Assembly (NCBI GenBank): GCA_023091665.1
Contig: JALJCQ010000030.1
Location: forward strand, 2,854,501-2,918,500
Source: Pythium myriotylum
Lineage: Eukaryota; Oomycota; Peronosporomycetes; Pythiales; Pythiaceae
Length of the DNA stretch: 64,000 nucleotides
Direction of reading: 5' to 3'
Shown: positions 57,001-64,000 of the stretch, piece by piece
Position numbering within the stretch: position 1 is the first letter of the stretch
Layout: each line of letters begins with the position of its first letter
Made by a program: the position numbers and the translations under genes
Notes under the pieces: generated by a model
What the model was told of the DNA's origin: nothing
The model's input: the letters and a program-made list of their open reading frames with translations, nothing else
The model's database searches: none

Positions 57001-57321
57001 GTCGACACAATGGGCGGCCCAGACTCAGACGGATTCAAAGAGTACGTCAAATTGTGCACTCGAGGGTTTCTTGCATGCCGCCAGCACTGCGATGAAATTT
57101 GTGACTTGGTCGACATCATGTCGCGCCAGAGTCCGTACCCGTGTTTTGCTGGCAAAGACGTGGCGTATATTCTTTTGAAGTTGCGATCCCGGTTCAAGCT
57201 GACTTTGTCCAAGCAAGAGGCGGTTGCACATGTCCTCTCTCTAATCCGTAAGAGCCATGGAAACTACAGCACAAGACAGTACGACAACTTCCAGCGCATG
57301 ACCAACGGCATTCTTCCTTAG
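54025..57321 (+). CDS. PH-FYVE-type phosphatidylinositol 4-kinase (PI4K beta-like)
   Basis: A single exon of 1,098 residues starts at MKAPRATCEGYLTL. An N-terminal PH domain (about 5-114; CEGYLTLRT...EKEKWIRAIQ) is followed by a FYVE-like zinc site (about 148-205; CKCPHC, CHNCDQLYC, RVCDKC). A PIK helical domain comes next (about 250-400), then a long Ser/Pro-rich linker with many Asp/Glu, and a C-terminal kinase domain (about 825-1098). The kinase shows SNDDLRQEV, catalytic loop KDRHNGNIML (about 945) and the metal motif HIDYGF (about 961), where most relatives have DFG. The ending YDNFQRMTNGI matches PI4K III beta. By family knowledge it makes PI4P on Golgi or endosomal membranes. The PH and FYVE modules suggest phosphoinositide-directed targeting, which is unusual for a PI4K. 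Confidence 0.9.
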   Translation: MKAPRATCEGYLTLRTSPSSPPPMLRRYCFLVGTSFHYYSTQEDAYHMLRLKGAVDVLGVQEWDGKGNMHIYQNGFLFATAQNKVFYAYADTAMEKEKWIRAIQMTVETTMPRLSPSWASHGTGMIESTSPSGAVAVNEVDGVTCKCPHCQGSEGSPPPPPATMVYKCHNCDQLYCEKFTTNKLPLPHRSFYYAKRVCDKCYNAQMYLNYLRAISERLKAGICLYPKPLNEETPIELLMPKRPLHTEAAQIAIDMLKKGNITAEECEAIIRADRRFLDHTVDHPELPLDLKILGLHREFRSRNFSVYRAVILLHRHLDSDPLLFKPIVERLLHFSYTRINQVEFYWPQIVHAYLSVPMFEFDKIFWLDELILSICSRSIHLALLLRWQLQGALEDSFNPYAPRDMQDKYARVVRLMVEVEQEVVGTDLSSILSMEAPVSADKKIRLPTPSPEQLAQIYKLTEEIAHYRAKAVASAGTNDGAMSYPLSPSTPHAGAGSDNENDSRFRDFSRFQQHLLTPKEDFNTLYNPDEPDVRSSSIQEEDNDKQPTSIFSGPARRMSASEKSVLAQHFADECAFVEQITDIAEALRFVPNVADRKKLLPGHLEKIRLPPMAYVPLVKATDPFERIVRIPTKEGTAFSTKARVPIMLIFEVIRGNMFATNEPVVSPTSPHRRSEYVSSDAISSAGVDYVEDEEVGRLLRHQNSNGIAAAAAADLDDDEPPRPRVVVDQRSTRAVSLPAPETPADISGLVETPKIPESTRMETLLDLRGTPGSTESTLHHLDIDLDASGLTQEAIQRETDRRKDLEAAFGESWSSKRKRLQEMSPYGHAPGWDIVSMIGKSNDDLRQEVFTLQLIQKFTEIFKAANLPLWLRSYRIIATSSSTGLIETLANAISLDGLKKRDGYVSLLHHFEKSYGPVGSLRFKEARRKYIESMAGYSIVCYFLQIKDRHNGNIMLDNEGHIIHIDYGFLLGIAPGGSFSIETAPFKLTSEMVDTMGGPDSDGFKEYVKLCTRGFLACRQHCDEICDLVDIMSRQSPYPCFAGKDVAYILLKLRSRFKLTLSKQEAVAHVLSLIRKSHGNYSTRQYDNFQRMTNGILP

Positions 57322-57468
57322 CGCAAACCGGGGAAGAATGGATGGGATGATTAACTAGTATGTGCCACTACCAGTTAGAAAGGACGTGGACGTTTTGCGT
57401 GGGAAGCGAAGTGTTAATCAGATTGAAAGAGCTTGTGAAAATACGGTTGTGAAAAAGTCCTACTTGGC

Positions 57469-58550
57469 CTAGACTGCGGTGGAGTAGTTGTCTCCATGAC
57501 GGTGGTTGCGGCGGAAGAATGTCTTCTTGCGCGCGATGCACCGACCTGTCATGAGAGTGTGAATGATGCACACTGCGACGATCACGACCGTGCAATACAG
57601 GACGGTCTGGGTACCGGCTGATGCGTCGGTAAACGATGAGAGCTTGTCGCCGTCGTTTTTGTTCACAAGTAGGTTGAAGTAGACGGCTCCGGCGAGCGAG
57701 GCAATGGCAACGATGCCCCAAATCACCCCCCAGCAACGACTCGAGGTGTGGGTCATCTTGGCGAAGACGGACGCATCGCTCTCGTTAACGCGTCGCGAGA
57801 TGAGATCGTCCCAGATGTCGTAGATGGAGAAGAGACAGCTCATGACGCCGACGAAGAGCAGCACATAGCGTAGGGGGTTGTACTTGGTCTCGATGTTGAG
57901 CGCGAGCAAGCCGCCGAGCAGCACGATGAAACACAAGTTGAGGATGCGTAGGTACCCGTTGTGGGCGTAGAAAATGAAGACTAAGAGGAAGAAGATCAGC
58001 ACTCCGGCTGCGATCTCCGCAGCGAGGTCGTCAGCGCTAGCGATCACGAGTCCCATGCCCCACACAGCCGACCCGAGGTAGCCCTGAAGTCACGCAGAAC
58101 CCGTTAATCCCAACATTCCAAAGCGCCGAAAACAGACTCGCGGGCCCACGCACGGCTGACAGAATGATCCACTGGATGCCGCCGACGGTCTTGGTGACGC
58201 CGCCTTCATTTGGGTGCACTTCCATGCCCGTCACTCGGCCGCAAGTGAGCCAGCACGCCGTCGCGTGGCCGAGCTCATGGAGGAACACAGTTCTATCCCA
58301 TTCACCGAGTCAGTATGTGCGCGCAGCGCAACGCCAGTCGCGCACGAACGTACAGGATCTTGAATGGGTGGAGGATGGTCTGGCGCCATCTACAGAAGAG
58401 AAAGAGCAGCAGCACGTGAGCCTCGCGCCCGCCGACGCCCCCCGCGAGCGCGTGTACGCACAGCTTGAGGATGAGCACCGAGTAGGCGACGATGAGCACG
58501 ATCGAGAGGAGCTGTCGGTCGTTGCAGCACGTGAGCGTGAAGTCGACCAT
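57469..58550 (-). CDS. M50B-like membrane metallopeptidase, paralog 1
   Basis: Four exons, 58550-58462, 58389-58354, 58292-58154 and 58083-57469, give about 292 residues. The donor of intron 1 is GTGCGT; this choice restores LKLWRQTILHPFKIL, matching LKLWRIQIIHPFKIL in the neighbour. A first hydrophobic helix (LLSIVLIVAYSVLILKL) precedes TVFLHELGHATACWLTCG, the HEXXH zinc motif (His47, Glu48, His51) of M50-type site-2-like peptidases. About five further hydrophobic segments follow, with a conserved polar motif FSIYDIWDDLISRR and HTLMTGRC near the C-terminus. The basic C-terminal tail is likely cytosolic. M50B-like proteins are widespread in fungi and protists, and their substrates are mostly unknown. 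It lies 260 bp downstream of paralog 2, same strand, and converges on PI4K. Confidence 0.8.
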
Positions 58551-58810
58551 GGCGACCGTCGAGCTCCAATGCAGTTCTGGGGGAGGGCAGCGCGCCGCTC
58601 CAACTCAGGGGGTACGCTGAGCGGCGTACCCCGCCTTTGTGTCTCAGGTGTGCGTACACATTTCCAGGCGCAAACAGAGTGAAAGAAGGTGGGACATGCA
58701 GCGAGCCAACTGGTTTCCCGTGTTATTCCGAGGCTCTGCCTCTCTCTCTTCATGGGTGCAGCTGATCAAGTCCAACGTCCGGTGGGTGCCTGGGATGGAC
58801 ATGCGCGGCA

Positions 58811-59861
58811 CTAGACCACACAGGCGTAGCTGCTGTTGTCGCGCTCGGCGCTGCCAAAGTTTCGCTTGCGGATCATCACGCGCTTGGTGATGAGCGTGTG
58901 GACAAGGCTCGCGGCCACGACGGCCACCGTGCAGCCGAAGACGACCTGCGTCGACGTCGACGTCTGGCCCAGGTGGAGCGGCCCGCCCGTGCGCTTGGCG
59001 ACGTCCAGGTGCAGGAAGACGGCCAGCACGAGCGCCGCGAGCGCGAAGAGCCCCCAGATGACGCCCCAGCAGCGGCTCGACGTCTTGGTCAGTTTGGCCA
59101 ACACGGACGCGTCGCTGGCGTTGGTGCGACGCGCGAGCAGGTCGTCCCAAATGTCGTAGATGGAGAAAAGACAGCTCATGACGCCCATGAAGAGTGTCGC
59201 GTATTGGAGCGGCTCGTACTTGGTCGTGACGTCGATCACGAGCAGCGCCGCGAGGAACACGATGAAGCCCGCGTTGAGAAGGCGCAAGTAGCTGTTGCTG
59301 CCGAAGAAAATAAACATGGCGAGGAAGAACATGAGCACGCACGCGGCTGCGCGGGAGCCATCATTGCCAGCACTGGTGGACAGTGGTCGTGAGACAGGTC
59401 CGACGCAGATGAGAGCGTGGGAACTCACCTCGCAATGATGAGTGCCATCCCCCAGATTACAGAGCCCAAATAACCCTACCAAAGCAACACACGATTAATC
59501 CACGATTACCCCGAGCGACAAGGATCTGCGGGGAGCGTACCGCCATGAGGATGATCCACTGGATGCCACCGGAAGTCTTGGTGACGCCACCTTCGTTCGG
59601 GTGCACTTCCATGCCTTCGACCTTCCCGCACGTGAGCCAGCACGCGATAGCGTGGCCTAGCTCATGGAGGAAAACGGTCCTACACCGAGTCGGTTTGTCA
59701 GCACCAATGTGTCCACAGTAGCTCCCGAGCAGCCAAACTCCTTACAGAATCTTGAACGGGTGGATGATCTGGATCCGCCAGAGCTTGAGAATGAGCACGG
59801 CGTAAAGCACGATGAGCACGATCGAGAGCCACTGGTGGTCGTTGCAGCACGTGAATGCCAT
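58811..59861 (-). CDS. M50B-like membrane metallopeptidase, paralog 2
   Basis: Exons 59861-59746, 59779-59542 cannot overlap in the transcript as written, so the model is stated carefully: the first exon runs from the ATG at 59861 to 59746, and the second exon follows the intron that ends with TAG just before the block encoding TVFLHELGHAIACWLTCG, which stretches leftward to 59542; the intron boundary coordinates need re-measuring. The third exon is 59475-59429 and the last is 59372-58811. The joined protein should be about 300-320 residues. It starts MAFTCCNDHQWLSIVLIV, then carries the same HEXXH zinc motif, VEGMEVHPNEGGVTK, GGIQWIILMA, membrane segments and FSIYDIWDDLLARR as paralog 1. The last intron (donor GTGAGT, splitting IIAS-AG) is absent from paralog 1. 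It diverges from POP4. Confidence 0.72.
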
Positions 59862-60249
59862 GGTGGAGACTTGGTGGCGGAGTTGGTTGAAGTCGACTTG
59901 TGCACTTGGGCGATGGTTGGGGAGTGAGGATACACCCAGTGTGCCACAAAGATCCCACGAAGACTTCTCAGACGAGGGCACCGTCTCCACGAGAGCACCT
60001 CCAGCCAGTCGACGCGATCTGTGTACACAAAGCAGACCACAGAAACACAGGCGCGAGCGAGAGGTGAGACCATGGGACCAACACAGAGTGAAGCCATCCC
60101 GAAATTTGTGACGACACAAAATAGTTGTTGAAGTTCAAGTGTTCGCGAAGTCGCAAAAAGCGACTTGGTGGTACAAGTGTACCCATGGGGGGTATGGAAC
60201 ACAGTACCCTATCGCTGGTACACTTGGCGTGGCCATCAACCAGAGCAAA
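59862..60249. other. Divergent intergenic region between M50B paralog 2 and POP4
   Basis: These 388 bp lie between two divergent starts. Overlapping short frames on both strands have no support. A promoter function for both genes is expected from position only. Confidence 0.4.
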
Positions 60250-61525
60250 ATGGGCGAGGAGAAGGCGGCCAAGAAGCGCCCGCGCGACATCCTCGCGTCG
60301 CTGGACGCGGCCTTCGCGCCGTCGGCGGCCAAGGCGACGTCCAAGTACACGGCGCAGGCGGCGCAGCAGTCGTCCGCGGCGGCCGCGCAGCAGGCCTATC
60401 AGCACGGCAAGCACAAGAAGAAGAAGAAGAAGCCGGGCCAGCAGCCAGTCGCGGGTGCCAGCGGAGGCGGCCAAGCCAGCAGTAAGCCAGCCCAAGCGCC
60501 AGCGAAAGAAGTCTACGAGCCGCTCTACGGCCGCCTGGACATCGACACGCTGCAGGTCGGACTGAAGAACTGTTCTCTGGTAGGTTGGATATCGTGGTTC
60601 TTGGTTGATTTGCGCGGTGTCGTTGAACGTTCGTTGGTTGTGGGCAGAGCACGAAAGTGGCGTCGCTGCGCAAGACCAACGTGCTGCAAGCGACGCTGAA
60701 GGAGTACATCGGGAGCTTTACGAAGGATGGCAACGCAGCTGCCATGACCGATAAGCTCAAGAACAAGGTGCTGCAGTTCGACAACCCGATCCGCACGACC
60801 GACGCGGCCAAGCGCGCGGTTAACCATGCGCAGGCGCAGTCAGCGAAGCTGCTCAGCGCCCGTCAGCGACGGAAACTTGGCATGCACCTGATGAAGTCCG
60901 ACGCGATTGAGTGCGTGTGATAGGATGATGACTCCGACCCGTCACACATACTCACGCACTGTTCTCCTGTCTTTTCGTAGGTATAGCGAAGCCGAAAAGC
61001 TCTGTGAGATCTGGCGGCGCTATGTGCGAGATGTCATTAGCAGCGACTTGTACGGTGTTTTGAGTACGATGCTTGCTCAGCTCGTGTTGACTGACGTGCT
61101 GGGTGACATAGTATGGGCGACCAGAGTGATGAAGCAGCTCGATCGAGTCGTCTACAAACCAAACTGCGAACTATCGACTTATCGGGCTGTCCGATTGAAG
61201 GTGAGGTTCTCCGTTCATTCTTCCTGTTATAACCAGCGACTTACAACTCCCTCGGTCTGTGTAGTAATCCGAGCCAGAAATCCACTCAACGTCGGTATTT
61301 CTGGCATCATCGTTGCTGACAAGGCCCAAGTCTTGCAGATCTGTGTGCCTGGGCGCTCGGCTGTGATAAGTACGTTTGACGTACCTTTGGTATTATGCAT
61401 CCGCTGACACGTTTGTGTTTAATTTGACAGCTTTACCCAAGCAAGAGCTGCGCTTTCGAGTATCTCTGGACGAAACCAAATCATTTTTTATGGAAGGCCA
61501 ATGGCTTCTCGGCCGCCAGAGATAA
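60250..61525 (+). CDS. POP4: RNase P/MRP protein subunit POP4 (Rpp29)
   Basis: Exons are 60250-60579, 60648-60910, 60981-61200, about 61265-61369 and 61431-61525, about 337 residues. The start MGEEKAAKKRPRDIL is followed by a Lys/Gln/Ala-rich nucleolar-type region with KKKKKKPGQQ. The middle carries SLRKTNVLQATLKEYIGSF and RQRRKLGMHLM. The C-terminal Rpp29 core is clear: VIRARNPLNVGISGIIVADK, then VITLPKQELRFRVSLDE. By family knowledge Rpp29/Pop4 binds the specificity side of RNase P and MRP RNA, acting in tRNA 5' maturation and pre-rRNA cleavage. One junction is odd: between exons 3 and 4 the frame demands one extra base, so either the intron is not GT-AG (it would read TG...AG), or another splice pattern or a sequence error is involved. 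All other junctions are canonical. Confidence 0.85.
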
Positions 61526-62100
61526 TTGCGGATAGAAGTCGCGGTTCACGTACAGAACTTTTTGTCGTCATCTCGTTGACATCAAGACCCCATAGACATA
61601 AAACTATACTGTATCCACGCTTGGCACAAATATGTTCCTTCATTGTGGAGTCGCCGCTCCCGGATGCACTCACGGGCGAGGCAAACACGAAGCGAACGCT
61701 CATTCACTCTGAGCGAAAGGCCGTTCATGTAACAATCTTGGTCATCGTGCCCGAGGAATCCACGCGCGAGCAAACTGTGCTCGCTGCACATTAAAACAGT
61801 GCAAAAAATGTGTGAACCAGTTGCGAGTAGTATCGAATCCGTCCGTACACTGGTGTTTCATCTTGACCTTGTATGAGCTGCGTGAACTCCCATTCTCTGA
61901 CGGTATTTACGAACGGAGAAAACACTGGCTTGCTTTAGTTTCAGTTGAGGTTGAGTTGAAGAGTCAGGGTCGTTTCGCTTGTTCGATCGGATCGGGTATT
62001 CTTGGGAGGGGGGTTTCGGTACCTCGGTTTCCGCGTTCTTCAAGCCAAAGTTCACCCCACAAACGAAAGTGCCACCCGCCCGAGCGTGCTTCAGCTCACA
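61526..62100. other. Intergenic region
   Basis: This 575-bp gap between POP4 and the membrane protein gene contains only short overlapping frames without protein character. A G-rich run near 62006-62013 and CT-rich sequence near the right end are the only compositional features noticed. Confidence 0.4.
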
Positions 62101-64000
62101 ATGCACGCACCAAACGTGCTTGTCACGCCACTCGCTCCTGAAGACACCAACGCTCCAGCCGAGGCTTCCCCCTCCCCCCCTAATCCTCCAACGTCAACCG
62201 ATGCCGCTTCTGTGTTCTCGGACTCGTTCGATCTCCCAAGACTATCCATTTGGCGTATCGCGCTTGCCGTTATCGGCTACTTGCTTCTGATCACAGACGT
62301 GGCGCGCAGCGGCGCAAGCCTCACAGAACTCGCCTATCCGACGATCGAACCCAACGTTTTCGCTTCCGAGGCACCATCGCTGAAGCCGATTCGGGCGATC
62401 AGTCGTGTCGTTGACTCTTCCAAGGCTGTGTCCTACACCGTGAAGACTACTGGAGAGGCATCTGAGAGCGACTCAATCAACAGCCACCTTTTCAAGTATG
62501 ATTCTACGTCCAACGGCTTGCGAACTATCTTGATGCAGCGACCTCAGCAACTTGGGTCCTGGCCTGCGTGCCTTCATAGTGATTACTCAACTGCTTGCAA
62601 GGCGACATTCACAGCGCAGCAAACGTTCTTCATGCTCGATGAGATGATGGACACAGTGCGCGACAACGCCAATCTGACAACCTGTTATAAGACCATGATG
62701 ACGCTCTCAGGGGAGACTCTGCAGGCAGCTCAACAAAAGCCTGATCCAAGCGAGGTGTCTCGCGACTACCTCAGCACTCTTCCTCAACGTGTGCGTTTCG
62801 CAGTTCGAGCCAAGTCTCGGTGGATCGATGGTGCGAGTAACTTTTTGTCCCACTACCTGCTTGACAAGAAGTATTGGCTAAGCATCTGGGGCTCCCACTT
62901 TGCCGATTTCAACATCACGACGCCAGGCATGGAGATCTGTCTTGACGAACTCGATCGCCCACTCTTATGCGAAAAAACGTGGGCCGACTTCAAGCGTCTT
63001 GCCCCAGCTCAAGGGATCGACAAGATCTGGGATGACATTTCGGAACGTGCAGCTGCATTGCAGACTGCAAACCCGACGAGGAAGCTCGAGATGACGATTC
63101 TCGAAACAGAAACTGACCCACTCACACTCTTCGGCGGCGCAGTCGTAGTCGCCCACAAGCTCTTTGATGTTGTGGTTCTCTATCGACTCAAAGAGTGCTC
63201 AACACCAAGCGACTGCACGACCGTCGAGATCCACGACGTTCGCTATGCAGGCAAAGTTCTCTACTCCGATGTAATTGAATGGCGCTACATCACCATGGTA
63301 ATGCGCTGGGCAGCTCAAGTGTACGTCTTCCTCCGATTGATCTTCCTCTTTTTGGGTTGCTACCACGCCGCACCGTGGACCAAGGGCTCGGGCCAGGCGC
63401 AAACTTTTCCACGACCGATGACCATGTCTGCTCGCCTGCAGACGACGTTCACGCTCTTCTTCGCTGTCCCTCCACAAGTAATTGTCTACTCGAGCTTCGT
63501 TCCGGTGTTGCTCTACTCGTCCGCACATGTCATTGATGGCGTCGCCTACTACCACACTCTAGCTGACCAAATGGCGTCTGTGACGGTTTTCTTCGGCAAC
63601 CCGTTTGACACAATGATCCGCCTGCTTTCAATCCACATGCGGAATGTCTGGGTTGCAGCGTTCACGATCCGGGTGATCGTCTTCTTCGAGACCTCAGGCG
63701 GATGGACGCCACTGTCAGGAGTGACTGGCTTGAAGGGATATCTATTACCACTCCTGTCGTTTGGCGCTGTGCTGTTCGTGTTGCGAGACTCTGCTATGGA
63801 AGATGCCCGCATTCTCGAGTCCAACGAGGTCGAGCCGTCCGCAACGTTCATGTTCATTCGTGCGGAAACGCTCGACTCGTGGAAAATGAACGCTGGCGGC
63901 GTGTACAAAGACATCCTTACAGTCGGCCTAACGACGTTTGTGTATGTTACCGGCTTCCTTATGATTCATACGCTGCGCCGATGCCTGATTAAGCGCAAGG
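62101..64000 (+). CDS. Large multi-pass membrane protein, unknown family (3' end outside window)
   Basis: An ATG at 62101 opens a frame with no stop through the end of the window, at least 633 residues. The N-terminus is Pro/Thr/Ser-rich (about 1-45). A hydrophobic segment around 49-68 (WRIALAVIGYLLLITDVA) precedes a large loop of about 330 residues containing several cysteines (CLHSDYSTAC, LTTCYK, EICLDEL, ECSTPSDC), consistent with a disulfide-bonded extracytoplasmic domain. From about residue 400 several membrane helices follow (YVFLRLIFLFLGCY, FTLFFAVPPQVIVYSSFV, VWVAAFTIRVIVFF, YLLPLLSFGAVLFVL, ILTVGLTTFVYVTGFLMIH). I do not recognise the family; a transporter, channel or surface receptor are all possible. 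It is the last gene in the window, downstream of POP4 on the same strand. Confidence 0.75.
   Translation, partial: MHAPNVLVTPLAPEDTNAPAEASPSPPNPPTSTDAASVFSDSFDLPRLSIWRIALAVIGYLLLITDVARSGASLTELAYPTIEPNVFASEAPSLKPIRAISRVVDSSKAVSYTVKTTGEASESDSINSHLFKYDSTSNGLRTILMQRPQQLGSWPACLHSDYSTACKATFTAQQTFFMLDEMMDTVRDNANLTTCYKTMMTLSGETLQAAQQKPDPSEVSRDYLSTLPQRVRFAVRAKSRWIDGASNFLSHYLLDKKYWLSIWGSHFADFNITTPGMEICLDELDRPLLCEKTWADFKRLAPAQGIDKIWDDISERAAALQTANPTRKLEMTILETETDPLTLFGGAVVVAHKLFDVVVLYRLKECSTPSDCTTVEIHDVRYAGKVLYSDVIEWRYITMVMRWAAQVYVFLRLIFLFLGCYHAAPWTKGSGQAQTFPRPMTMSARLQTTFTLFFAVPPQVIVYSSFVPVLLYSSAHVIDGVAYYHTLADQMASVTVFFGNPFDTMIRLLSIHMRNVWVAAFTIRVIVFFETSGGWTPLSGVTGLKGYLLPLLSFGAVLFVLRDSAMEDARILESNEVEPSATFMFIRAETLDSWKMNAGGVYKDILTVGLTTFVYVTGFLMIHTLRRCLIKRK

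Overview
The window is a compact protist nuclear segment and reads most naturally as an oomycete (Peronosporomycete stramenopile). The reasons are inference from gene content: two large FKS-type beta-1,3-glucan synthases with an MIT-like N-terminus, a PH-FYVE-PI4K lipid kinase, a secreted tyrosinase-like protein, several unusual multidomain fusions, short GT-AG introns (mostly 55-75 nt) and small intergenic gaps. Genus and species cannot be called from this sequence alone. I saw no rRNA, convincing tRNA, transposon, CRISPR array or viral gene.

Layout, left to right. 1-2051 is the 3' part of a very GC-rich protein-kinase-like gene. 2207-2638 (-) is a small Ser/Arg-rich protein. 2639-4179 is non-coding apart from a gene fragment near 3755-3998. 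4180-13365 (-) is a five-exon GRIP-domain golgin whose coiled coil contains 18.2 apparently identical 159-bp units. 13492-15093 (-) is an unrecognised protein. 15810-17464 is a secreted tyrosinase-like protein. 17591-21210 is a WD40 protein with an AT-hook and three ubiquitin-interacting motifs. 21391-26084 is a PA/ankyrin/SAPS/PH-like fusion. 26225-32344 (-) and 33044-39285 (-) are tandem glucan synthases.

39893-45361 (+) is the most striking locus. Sixteen exons join into one predicted protein of about 1,520 residues with the order SAM, CHAT (caspase-like) protease, NB-ARC (STAND) ATPase, TPR array, KH RNA-binding domain. It looks like a nucleotide-switched protease receptor with an RNA-binding tail and is the best candidate here for an undescribed system.

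The right part holds housekeeping and membrane genes: a membrane-anchored papain-like protease (45809-48041), a low-molecular-weight tyrosine phosphatase (48401-48952), a Gln/Tyr/Gly-repeat protein (49749-50423), the ribosome-biogenesis factor BOP1/Erb1 (50716-53540, -), a PH-FYVE-PI4K kinase (54025-57321), a tandem pair of M50B-like membrane metallopeptidases (57469-58550 and 58811-59861, -), the RNase P/MRP subunit POP4/Rpp29 (60250-61525), and the start of a multi-pass membrane protein that is open to the window edge (62101-64000).

Functional links are loose, as expected for a eukaryotic chromosome. Membrane traffic and lipid signalling recur (golgin, PI4K, SAPS protein, M50B pair), cell-wall synthesis is represented by the glucan synthase pair, and RNA biology by BOP1, POP4 and the KH-tailed receptor. 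All exon boundaries are my own reading of splice sites and frame continuity. None has been tested against transcripts.
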